Part shown: in pieces, positions 7,554 through 13,943 of the stretch
How the letters are laid out: each line of letters begins with the position of its first letter
Numbering within the stretch: position 1 is the stretch's first letter
Source of the DNA: a virus
Length of the DNA stretch: 39,559 nucleotides
Strand: one strand, 5' to 3'
IMG/VR virus record: IMGVR_UViG_3300049043_000078
Span: 1-39,559 of that record
Program-made: the position numbers and the translations under genes
The notes under the pieces: model-generated
The model's database searches: none
Seen by the model: only the letters and a program-made list of their open reading frames with translations
Told to the model about the DNA's origin: nothing

Positions 7554-8473
7554 TTAAAGTCCGAAATCGAACTTAGCTAAGATATTATCGACATCGTTTT
7601 TGACGTCGATACGGGTGAAGTCTGATATTTTTAAATCTTCCGCGCTTACACCGCGCAAGGTGTTGGACAGCATTGACCGTGCCGCTTCTAGCTGCACGTC
7701 ATTTGTGATATTAAAAGATTGCAGCATCTCGCACAGCTCGTTCGCTGTGTCTATGGTTGACGTATAAATACGTCCACGTGTGCCGTCTTCTTCAATGCGA
7801 AGATTACTTAGACAGCCTGGTTAAAATCTCATGCAAACGCTCCCATGCATCTTGCATTACTCTTCCGACGCTTAAGTTATAGTGCTGGTCGTATTGCTCA
7901 CGCAATGCGCTGATATTGGCATTGCCAACATCTTCTCTAAAATCCCCTGACTCAGGGATTGGCTGAAATGCAAGACTAAACTCCAAAACTTCTCCCGTTC
8001 GCTCTATCGGGTGTTCGGGTAGTCGTCTCTGACTAAACAGAACTTATTAAGTGAGGACGCCACCTAGCTTACTCTTTGGTTATATAAGGGAATGAAGCTA
8101 GTTACCGCGTCATTAAACTGACGCTCGTAATCGCTCATGCGGGCTTTATACTCGACAAACTGCGCTGTGGTCAGCATACGCTGACCGTTATCATTCCACG
8201 GAAGCGTGGTATACGCATGGTAAGTGCGTGCCTCACCTGCAATCTTATTGATTGCATTCAATGCCTCATCATCGGGCAATAATTTTTTATGGTAGTTGCC
8301 ACTTACGCTTGAGCGTAGAGTTTGCAATATCTACCTCATTTGAACGCGCTTGTCTAACCTGACGGGCAGTCCATATCCCAATGTTTAGGGATACCAGCAT
8401 GGCGCTGGTACTTAATGAGTGGTTGGAGTATTTGAAGGGGTTGGAGTGGTTAAAGATTTAATGCTGTGTTCAT
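7554..8473 (-). CDS. Conserved phage protein upstream of the MoxR/vWA pair
   Basis: About 305 residues after repair of shifts near 8430, 8310, 8070 and 7810. Readable blocks are SAMLVSLNIGIWTARQVR, NKIAGEARTYHAYTTLPW, YERQFNDAVTSFIPLYNQ, QPIPESGDFREDVGNANI and, at the end, DFTRIDVKNDVDNILAKF. I associate this arrangement with a conserved phage protein encoded just before MoxR/vWA genes (possibly DUF3150-like; not certain). The start MNTALNL follows GAGGAATTAACT. It is probably the third component of the same machine, helical and acting in the cytoplasm. Confidence 0.65.
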
Positions 8474-8511
8474 AGTTAATTCCTCGTTGTTGTTATTTAC
8501 TGCTACTACTG

Positions 8512-8697
8512 TCATTGCCCAGCCAGCACGCTGCTTACCGTTATGTGGACATAGTGTCCGTCTGGGTACTAGCTCTTGTTTTACGATACTTTGGGATCGG
8601 GGGATTCAACAAAATAATCTAACTCCGTCAAATCTACGCACCCAGCAAGCTGTGAACGACAGCTAGTGTTGTGGAATGTGTTTTTTATTAGTTTCAT
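8512..8697 (-). CDS. Small early protein, frame uncertain
   Basis: An ATG at 8697 (after GAGGAATTAATGAT) opens MKLIKNTFHNTSCRSQLAG and runs to DYFVESPDPKV. A shift near 8610 follows, and one of the other frames continues with ELVPRRTLCPHNGKQRAGWA. The stop is uncertain (about 8512). Three to four cysteines suggest a possible metal site. No family is named with confidence. Confidence 0.4.
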
Positions 8698-8714
8698 ATC
8701 ATTAATTCCTCGTG

Positions 8715-8994
8715 TTATTGGCGCATATCGTAGATATGCAAAGCCTTTGCGAGAAGAATGATGGCGCTATCACCCTCCGCAGGGCGGGTGGCGTTTTCAA
8801 AGACGCCGATTAAAGACAGTGCTGACAATCGCATTGCAGCAGCAGGATGCACCACCACTACGCCATCAAAATGCGCCATGACGTTGTCGACGTATGTTCG
8901 GGGGTTACGGTGAAAGCGTCCGCATCCCCTATCTGGGATTAAGCTAAACCCCTTGCGCTGCTGCAAGGGCGTGTTGTTCTTGTGTCAGGGTCAT
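8715..8994 (-). CDS. Hypothetical early protein
   Basis: The ATG at 8994 overlaps the upstream stop by ATGA and opens MTLTQEQHALAAAQG. After a shift near 8945 the protein continues to a hydrophobic, Ala-rich part (GVVVVHPAAAMRLSALSLIG) and ends AIILLAKALHIYDMRQ. About 92 residues. The TAA lies next to the leader of the following gene. Function unknown. Confidence 0.5.
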
Positions 8995-9343
8995 GCCGAC
9001 TGATAAAACGCAAATCTTTGAATGTCTGGTTCGGTTTCCCGAACCACTTCAGCTGGCGTCATCTATGCCGTCATCGCCCCAAATATCAATGGGGTTTTGT
9101 GATGGGCGTTGCCGCCCATTGCGACTGAGCGCAATAACCACGCTCTATCGGAGGCAACGTGAAATGCCTCCCCGACAATCCGATTGTTATTTTCGTCGTG
9201 AACGAAACAGCATAATGCACCTGCTTCCGTTGAAGTACCCGCTAACAGTGAGTTGTTACCTCACCGTCACACTTAGTAAAAGGTGTCGCTACAACAGTGT
9301 ATTCACCAGTGTAGCTGAAAGAAAATGAGTTGAAGTCGTTCAT
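8991..9343 (-). CDS. Hypothetical early protein
   Basis: The ATG at 9343 lies just after GAGGAATTAACTA and opens MNDFNSFSFSYTGEYTVVAT. Shifts near 9245, 9100 and 9055 are repaired to give GTSTEAGALCCFVHDENNNR, AFHVASDRAWLLRSVA, DIWGDDGIDDAS and EPDIQRFAFYQSA. About 115 residues, mixed beta-like composition, unknown function. Palindrome copy 3 sits 48 nt upstream. Confidence 0.5.
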
Positions 9344-9380
9344 TAGTTAATTCCTCGATTGTTAGTTCTTGTTTGTTCGT

Positions 9381-9401
9381 AGGTTATACGCCGTATGACC
9401 T
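9381..9401. repeat. Palindrome copy 3
   Basis: Arms AGGTTATACG and CGTATGACCT with one mismatch (possibly a read error), centred 48 nt upstream of the start at 9343. Confidence 0.8.
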
Positions 9402-9456
9402 CGTGTTGCTACTTGTTGCTTGTTAGCCTACCCCGTGAAGGTCAGGGGTAGTGATC

Positions 9457-9700
9457 CTATTCAGTCACACTACTCTTAATGCCATGCATCCGACAATTGC
9501 ATTGTCGGTTGTGGGCTGCAGCCATCGCGGTGCAATCGGTAGAGAAATATGGCGACAAGTACGTATTTTTATCTGCATCGGGGTGTAAATCCCTAAGGAT
9601 TTTTAGCATCCTTACTGTGAGTTCTGGGGTCGGACGTATCGACACAGTTGTTCTCTCTTTTTGATACGTCTATGTCCTTAATTTTCGCATACGTCCTCAT
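9457..9700 (-). CDS. Small early protein with CNC motif
   Basis: An ATG at 9700 opens MRTYAKIKDIDVSKREN; a shift near 9640 leads into PTPELTVRMLKILRDLHPDA and then AMAAAHNRQCNCRMHGIKSS, ending VTE. About 80 residues. The part from 9645 could also start at a GTG as a 62-residue protein. The HNRQCNC segment could bind a metal. No family is recognised. Confidence 0.45.
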
Positions 9701-9757
9701 CAAGCGTCACCCAGGTAGTTGTCTACTCTTGTCTATCGACAAACCATCACCCGTCAT
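9678..9757 (-). CDS. Very small early protein (tentative)
   Basis: An ATG at 9757 follows a strong AAGAGGAGACA site and overlaps the upstream stop by ATGA, opening MTGDGLSIDKSRQ. A shift near 9713 would allow TTWVTLDEDVCEN before a stop at 9678. About 25 residues. The good initiation site is the only support. Confidence 0.3.
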
Positions 9758-10055
9758 TGTCTCCTCTTAGGTTTCCAACGAATAGTTGGTTTATCCCTAA
9801 GCTCAAGCTCGTACTCTTTCTTTTAAAGACACCAGCGCCTTCACCATCTTCTATCGAGATGGTGAACCCCTCGAAATCTGCATCCGTTGATTTCCGCATC
9901 TCCAAAAACATAACCCGTCGGTAGCGAGTATCCGCACCTTACCTTCAATTTTTCTTTACTAGGATATGTCTTCTAACAAGATGTAGTGCGGATTGGTCCT
10001 ACGTTGATGCCAATGCTTTCAACTCTTTTGATGTGATATATGTTACGGTCGTCAT
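9754..10055 (-). CDS. Hypothetical early protein
   Basis: The ATG at 10055, after AGGAATTAATT, opens MTTVTYITSKELKALAS. Repaired frames read VRILATDG, MRKSTDADFEGFTISIED and EYELELRDKPTIRWKPKRRQ, giving about 100 residues with a basic C-terminus. At least three shifts make the middle uncertain. Palindrome copy 4 lies 43 nt upstream. Function unknown. Confidence 0.45.
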
Positions 10056-10087
10056 AATTAATTCCTGTGTTGTTATTTATAAGTTAT

Positions 10088-10108
10088 AGGTTATACGGCG
10101 TATAACCT
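10088..10108. repeat. Palindrome copy 4
   Basis: Perfect arms AGGTTATACG and CGTATAACCT around G10098, centred 43 nt upstream of the start at 10055. Confidence 0.9.
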
Positions 10109-10132
10109 CGTGTTGTTATTCATCTTCGTTTA

Positions 10133-10442
10133 CTACTGAAAGAACATATAAACGCCCTCATCATATTCATTACCATCCTCATCTTCATCCTCCAAATAGT
10201 ATCAACAGTCAGGCACTACATACTCATAGTGACATTATAAAATAGGTCATCGACAGCTGACCTATAGGCATCATCGGTTATGCTCTCATCCAAATGGTCA
10301 TAAGTTTGGTACTCTAAAAGATTCTTTTTTAATATCTGCATACGTGCTATTACTATTTACTAATACCTGCACTATTTGGTGTTTGCTACCTTGAAAATAG
10401 CTAGGTGTTGATGTAAGCGATATGATTGATTGTGATTGTCAT
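10133..10442 (-). CDS. Acidic early protein, first gene of the early operon
   Basis: An ATG at 10442 after GAGGGTTTTAATT opens MTITIN. Three or four shifts are repaired to give TSTPSYFQGSKHQIVQVLVN, YQTYDHLDESITDDAYRSAV and a very acidic end YYLEDEDEDGNEYDEGVYMF. About 103 residues. It is the first reading frame after the strong promoter at 10533-10561 and would be made early. Acidic mimicry of nucleic acid is conceivable, but nothing in the sequence proves it. Confidence 0.45.
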
Positions 10443-10474
10443 AATTAAAACCCTCGTTGTTATTTATAAGTTAT

Positions 10475-10495
10475 AGGTTATACGACGTATAACCT
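10475..10495. repeat. Palindrome copy 5
   Basis: Perfect arms AGGTTATACG and CGTATAACCT around A10485, centred 43 nt upstream of the start at 10442 and downstream of the promoter -10, so it lies in the transcribed leader. Confidence 0.9.
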
Positions 10496-10532
10496 TGTTG
10501 AGTTCGTGTTGCCTTTCTCAAACTCTGGACAT

Positions 10533-10561
10533 ATTGTACCACTATTTGACAGTCTTGTCAA
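10533..10561 (-). promoter_or_regulatory. Strong sigma70-type early promoter with operator-like inverted repeat
   Basis: On the minus strand, TTGACA (10556-10561) is followed after exactly 17 bases by TACAAT (10533-10538). The -35 box is embedded in a perfect inverted repeat TTTGACA-GTCT-TGTCAAA (10545-10562). It would drive the early operon beginning at 10442. The transcription start is expected near 10526. Confidence 0.8.
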
Positions 10562-10634
10562 AGTGGTATATGTTTTACTATGTTTTACCTTGTTACCAAT
10601 ATGCTACCATCTCTTAACCGCTGTTTCGTTCCTT

Positions 10635-10862
10635 TCATTTGTTTAATTGCATATGAAAAAGCAATGAACGCTTTGCTTGTGAGCTGTAGATCTGCATTGA
10701 AAAGCCTCTGCCCATATTCAAAGCAACACTGCCATCGTCATAAATATGTTTAATACACGCATCAAAGCGATAGACTTTTTTAGTGCCGATTTTTTGACGG
10801 ACGACTAGCCGTTTAGGATTGCTAGGCTTTGGTTTATTGAGCATAGGTTGGCTAGAACTCAT
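10635..10862 (-). CDS. Hypothetical basic protein
   Basis: A 75-residue basic protein starting MSSSQPMLNKPKPSNPKRLV, then QKIGTKKVYRFDACIKHIYD. The first part is Pro/Lys-rich and flexible; the rest looks beta-rich. No Shine-Dalgarno site precedes the ATG at 10862, so the second Met (10844) or a more upstream start in the same frame is possible. It ends just before the early promoter. Function unknown. Confidence 0.45.
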   Translation of the reverse strand: MSSSQPMLNKPKPSNPKRLVVRQKIGTKKVYRFDACIKHIYDDGSVALNMGRGFSMQIYSSQAKRSLLFHMQLNK

Positions 10863-10964
10863 TTGAGGTGGGCGTATATTGCACCAGGTAAGGTTTAATT
10901 GATCGCCGTCGCGGTTTGTATGGTGTCGTGCTTTTTATTGCACGTGGATTGGCTATAACGCCCA

Positions 10965-11513
10965 TTAGATAGTAGGCGCGGTTTGTGCATGGATAGAGTA
11001 GGTCTTTTTAGTTGTAGGGCTGTAGACAATGACGATTGGTGTGATTGGTTTTCGTTTAATAAAGTATTGCATAACTGTATATGGGTTATCGGGGTTATAA
11101 GGTGATGACTGCACCCTAAAGTATCTTGGCAAGACACCGCGTTGTTTATCCATACCTTTTGCAATGGCTTCTTCTAATGAATAGGTGTTATAGCCAGCAT
11201 GAGTAGGCGGTTATTTAGCTTTACGTATGGGTAGTGCATTCATGTTTTGATGACGCAAAGGGGCGACGGTTTTATTTTGGTAGGTGATTGCATTATGACC
11301 GTTAGCAAGGCGGGTAATTGCACGTGCTGTTTGGGTTCGTATTGAAGGGTGTTGGTGATGGTTCGGCGATATGGTCGGCAATGGAGGTGGCAGTGGGTGC
11401 GGTGAAAAAAGCAGATGGGTTTGGTGAATTTGGGATTGTGGATTGCATGGGGGTAAGCCTCTAGGGTTAGGGAAATTGAGTGACGTGTGTCTTATGGTGT
11501 TTAAGTATAACAT
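10965..11513 (-). CDS. Pro/His-rich protein interrupted by an in-frame TAA
   Basis: One frame runs from an ATG at 11513 to 10965 with a single stop, TAA at 11211-11213. The first 100 codons are rich in Pro, His and Asn and end HQNMNALPIRKAK. The second part begins PPTHAGYNTYSLEEAIAKG and continues RGVLPRYFRVQSSPYNPDNP and YSPTTKKTYSIHAQTAPT, which looks like a folded domain. Because both halves share a frame, the stop may be a base-calling substitution, a true gene boundary (restart at 11153) or readthrough. After 10965 another frame continues MGVIANPRAIKSTTPYKP, so the protein may extend to about 10860. Confidence 0.4.
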
Positions 11514-11570
11514 AGGGTTTTATGGCGTTGAAGGGTTGCAGAGGTTTACACAAAAATTATTTAGTTGGTT

Positions 11571-11672
11571 TATATAAATCAATAAGTTACGTTTCGGATA
11601 CACTTGGGAATAATACTAGCATATAAATAATAGTCCACATACTATCCGAAACGTAAGTTATTGATTTATATA
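11571..11672. repeat. 102-bp element with 30-bp terminal inverted repeats, left copy
   Basis: The two ends (11571-11600 and 11643-11672) are inverted copies matching at 29 of 30 positions and contain TTACGTTTCGGATA. The 42-base middle is asymmetric, so orientation can be scored. This copy is opposite in orientation to the one at 12141-12240. No gene is inside. Confidence 0.85.
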
Positions 11673-11889
11673 GTGGGTAGAGGTCGGGAAAAAAATAAAA
11701 AAGTTAACAGGGCTTTCATGGGTTAACAGTTTGTGTCGATTTTAGTTTCGGCACGGTTGACCGAGTGCGCCTTTAAATCCGCATGGTGTATTAAATAGCC
11801 CCCTCAAAAAGGGGTCTATCACCAAAAAATAATAAGCGAGAGTGTTTTTAATTTTTAGAGGTTTTTTGGTATCAAGATGACAATGTATG

Positions 11890-11945
11890 ACTGTGTATGT
11901 AGTATGTGTATGTATGTGTATGTATATGTATGTATGTGTATGTAA
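11890..11945 (+). repeat. GTAT/GTGTAT simple repeat tract
   Basis: An alternating purine-pyrimidine tract of GTATGT and GTAT units (for example TATGTGTATGTATGTGTATG), located at the centre of the large inverted repeat. Such tracts can unwind or adopt unusual DNA forms. Its exact length is unreliable in this kind of read. Confidence 0.8.
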
Positions 11946-12140
11946 AGCCTGTAACATCGAAAAATTCAAAATAAATCCGCTTATTATTTTTTTAGATAGA
12001 TATACATATAGGGGGCTTTTTTCTACAAGCTGCGAATCTTGGCACTTGTGCGGTCAACCGCTGCAAAACTAAAATCGACACAAACTGTTAAGGTATGAAA
12101 GCACTGTTAACAAAACACTAAAAAATAAATATTTTACCCT

Positions 12141-12240
12141 TATATAAATCAACAAGTTACGTTTCGGATAGTATGTGGACTATTATTTATACGCTACTAT
12201 TATTCCCAAGTATACTTGGCGCGTAAGTTATTGATTTATA
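12141..12240. repeat. Repeat element, right copy (inverted orientation)
   Basis: Inverted version of the element at 11571-11672: it begins TATATAAATCAACAAGTTAC, then GTTTCGGATAGTATGTGGAC, and ends GCGTAAGTTATTGATTTATA. Its distal terminal repeat has decayed (CTTGGCGCGTAAG in place of TCCGAAACGTAAG). Confidence 0.8.
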
Positions 12241-12267
12241 TCAATAAGTATTTTAAATATTTACCCT

Positions 12268-12370
12268 TATATAAATCAACAAGTTACGTTTCGGATAGTA
12301 TGTGGAATATTATTTATACGTTAATAATATCGCTATCGCTATGATTAAATAAAGGAACTAACATCAAAAC
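12268..12370 (+). repeat. Half-element direct repeat A
   Basis: Begins with the same TATATAAATC ... TTACGTTTCGGATA block, then diverges into TTAATAATATCGCTATCGCT and GGAACTAACATCAAAA. The same order recurs at 12454-12557, so these two form a direct repeat with a period of about 186 bases. No gene is seen here. Confidence 0.8.
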
Positions 12371-12399
12371 TTGACTTTTAGTTTTGATTGTGTATCGGA

Positions 12400-12420
12400 A
12401 GGTTATACGCCGTATAACCT
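12400..12420. repeat. Palindrome copy 6
   Basis: Perfect arms AGGTTATACG and CGTATAACCT around C12410, lying between the two half-element direct repeats. No start codon follows at the usual distance on either strand. Confidence 0.9.
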
Positions 12421-12453
12421 TTAAACGGCTTAAAATATTGGATGGTTAGGTGG

Positions 12454-12557
12454 TATATAAATCAATAAGTTACATTTCAGATAGTATGTGGAGTATTATT
12501 TATACGTTAATAATATCGCTATCGCTATGATTAAATAGAGGGAACTAACATCAAAAT
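12454..12557 (+). repeat. Half-element direct repeat B
   Basis: Second copy of the half element, with TTACATTTCAGATA in place of the usual core, then the shared TATCGCTATCGCTATGATTA block and GGAACTAACATCAAAA. Present in the same orientation as the copy at 12268. Confidence 0.8.
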
Positions 12558-12590
12558 CACTAGATTTTAGATGTATTGAGTCAGTATAGG

Positions 12591-12620
12591 AATCAATAAC
12601 TTACGTTTCGGATAGTATGC
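12591..12620 (+). repeat. Short core copy of the repeat family
   Basis: AATCAATAACTTACGTTTCG followed by GATAGTATGC, the core of the repeat family alone, just upstream of a terminator for the minus-strand gene at 12692. Confidence 0.75.
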
Positions 12621-12639
12621 GAGGGTAAATTTTAGACAC

Positions 12640-12669
12640 AAAAAAGCCACGCTTTTTCAGGCGTGGCTT
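12640..12669 (-). terminator. Intrinsic terminator of the 12692-13472 operon
   Basis: On the minus strand AAGCCACGC pairs with GCGTGGCTT (9 bp, 8-nt loop) and is followed by TTTTGTG. It lies about 20 bases after the stop at 12692. Confidence 0.85.
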
Positions 12670-12691
12670 GATGATCCATACTGTTAAGCTA

Positions 12692-12946
12692 TTAACAGTA
12701 CGCTTTTACGATCTCTTGTGCTAAGCAAACTAGCTCAGCTGGTGATAGCTCAGTTAACAACATTTCAAAAAGATCGTGGCACTTTGTTTTCGTATCACGG
12801 CTGAATGCCATACTTAAAGAAAGCTTAGCCGATTCAACATCCGTATTGGCTTTAGGTTTTACGATTGGTGTTTGTGGTGTTTGTGGTGTTTGTGGTGTTG
12901 CCTTTTTACGTCCGCTCACGCGGGCTTTTGTCGTTGCGATTATCAT
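12692..12946 (-). CDS. Basic protein with PQT repeats, unknown
   Basis: An 84-residue protein. The N-terminus is basic (TTKARVSGRKKA), followed by three tandem PQT triplets as a flexible linker (also a TGTGGTGTT repeat in the DNA), then a helical C-terminal part (LSMAFSRDTKTKCHDLFEML and SPAELVCLAQEIVKAYC). It is the last gene before a strong terminator. A DNA-binding role is possible from the basic tail but not shown. There is no clear Shine-Dalgarno site before the ATG at 12946. Confidence 0.6.
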   Translation of the reverse strand: MIIATTKARVSGRKKATPQTPQTPQTPIVKPKANTDVESAKLSLSMAFSRDTKTKCHDLFEMLLTELSPAELVCLAQEIVKAYC

Positions 12947-12980
12947 CGCCGAGTTTTTTCTATATCCGATTTTATATCGG

Positions 12981-13472
12981 CTATATCGCCAACAAGTGAT
13001 ACTTTTTAGTTAGAGATTTTTCAGTTTCTAACCGTTTTTGGGCGTCAATTAGACGCGCCTCTAACTCGCGCGCTTGTTTTCAAGATCCGATAATATAGAT
13101 TTAGCCTTATCACGGCTAAAATTTTTGATATTAAGACGTCCTGTTAAAATGCATTGTCGCATAATGCTTATGCGTGTTTTAACGCTAGATTCAACGTTAT
13201 TGACACCTTTTTTAACATAGTAATCATGCACTATTTCATGCGCGACTTTATAGCCGATTTCACCTTTTTTCAGGTGCACCTTTTACGGTTCCGAGCTGAA
13301 TCCCCAACGGGAATTCATGGTGCAAGCTTTCAAGCAATTTATCAACCCCGTTCGATTGATTGATCAATTGTGTTTGTAAATTATCTATAACATCTAAGCT
13401 AGACGTTAAGCTTGTTAAAGCCAGAGTTAGATCTAATGTTTGAGATTCAGTTTTTTGAGTATTCATAATCAT
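12981..13472 (-). CDS. Probable regulatory or DNA-binding protein, unknown family
   Basis: About 163 residues after two repairs (A6 run near 13265 and an A run near 13080). It opens MIMNTQKTESQTLDLTLALT, continues GIQLGTVKGAPEKKGEIGYK and AHEIVHDYYVKKGVNNVESS, then a stretch rich in Arg and Ile (TRISIMRQCILTGRLNIKNF) and a C-terminal coiled coil (QARELEARLIDAQKRLETEK). The alternative is two genes split at 13279. It has its own strong promoter and shares a two-gene operon opposite the late genes, the place where many phages keep a regulator (inference). No helix-turn-helix was assigned with confidence. Confidence 0.55.
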
Positions 13473-13547
13473 TTACCTATCATTTATATGTTTATAAGAA
13501 TAGCGGTTAACCCGCTTGCTCACGTTGAAACATCCAACGTTAGGCGC

Positions 13548-13576
13548 ATTGTATAACACACTGACAACCTTGTCAA
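13548..13576 (-). promoter_or_regulatory. Strong sigma70-type promoter with operator-like inverted repeat
   Basis: On the minus strand, TTGACA (13571-13576), 17-base spacer, TACAAT (13548-13553). The -35 overlaps a perfect inverted repeat TGACAA-CC-TTGTCA (13562-13575), similar in sequence and placement to the one at 10545-10562. It drives the gene starting at 13472. Confidence 0.8.
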
Positions 13577-13605
13577 CCCTTATATAACACTGTAAACCAC
13601 TAACA

Positions 13606-13626
13606 AGGTTATACGACGTATAACCT
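13606..13626. repeat. Palindrome copy 7
   Basis: Perfect arms AGGTTATACG and CGTATAACCT around A13616. It lies 30 bases upstream of the minus-strand -35 box, unlike the early-operon copies that are downstream of, or far from, a promoter. Confidence 0.9.
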
Positions 13627-13662
13627 ACCAAACCTCCGCCAAGCTACCAAACCTCCGCCAAG
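13625..13662 (+). repeat. Two tandem 19-bp repeats
   Basis: The unit CTACCAAACCTCCGCCAAG occurs twice exactly, followed by a partial third copy (CTACCAAAATCC). It lies about 300 bases upstream of the small terminase gene. A terminase or regulator binding role is possible. Confidence 0.85.
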
Positions 13663-13830
13663 CTACCAAAATCCATAGGGTAAATTTTTTGACAGGAGGG
13701 TATTGAAAAGCATGCTACCCCACCCCCAAAATAGTATTTGGGACTCCGCCCAGTTTACTATACATGAGTATTCTGCACATTAAACTACCTCAAATTTTAA
13801 AATCCACCTGCTACTTCAGTAAAGCTTCGT

Positions 13831-13860
13831 CACTACCTGTCACTACCTGTCACCACCTCG
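13831..13860 (+). repeat. Tandem 10-bp repeats upstream of small terminase
   Basis: CACTACCTGT twice, then CACCACCTCG, ending about 83 bases before the small terminase start. Short direct repeats near terminase genes are typical of terminase recognition sites, but this is not proof. Confidence 0.75.
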
Positions 13861-13931
13861 CCATATCACCCCCGCGTCATTAAAATAAATGCCCATGCAA
13901 AAAATTTTTGTAAAAAATTTTTATAAATCCC

Positions 13932-13937
13932 TATTAT
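13932..13937 (+). promoter_or_regulatory. Possible late promoter -10 box giving a leaderless transcript
   Basis: TATTAT lies six bases before the ATG at 13944, so transcription would begin at or next to the A of the start codon. A weak -35 (TTGTAA, 18-base spacer) lies upstream. No Shine-Dalgarno site precedes the start. Confidence 0.4.
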
Positions 13938-13943
13938 AGTAGT

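Larger units (their letters stand above)
11571..12245. repeat. Large imperfect inverted repeat, candidate origin/control region
   Basis: The left arm (about 11571-11858) and right arm (about 11955-12245) are inverted homologues, clearest at 11710-11765 versus 12053-12113, where about 52 of 61 bases match (core AACAGTTTGTGTCGATTTTA). The 100-bp repeat elements form the outer ends of the arms. A loop of about 95 bases holds a GTAT-rich tract. No convincing gene lies in 11514-12691; apparent frames in the arms are mirror translations of one another. The structure could extrude a cruciform or mark a replication origin; this is inference. Confidence 0.75.

Noticed and set aside
11742-12072. Two reading frames with shared RGLF...GQP text, on opposite strands
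   Set aside because: They are translations of the two arms of the inverted repeat with simple-repeat starts; no start signals, so similarity reflects DNA repeats, not a protein family.
11571-12245. Fold-back (chimeric) nanopore read as the cause of the inverted repeat
   Set aside because: The arms differ by more than read error, the flanks are unrelated, and extra copies of the repeats exist nearby in other arrangements.
11571-12620. CRISPR array
   Set aside because: Repeats are irregular in spacing and orientation and there are no uniform spacers or cas genes.
10870-13940. Integrase, attachment site or CI-like lysogeny module
   Set aside because: No recombinase motif or clear helix-turn-helix repressor could be found, and the repeats do not have a core-type arrangement with an integrase gene.
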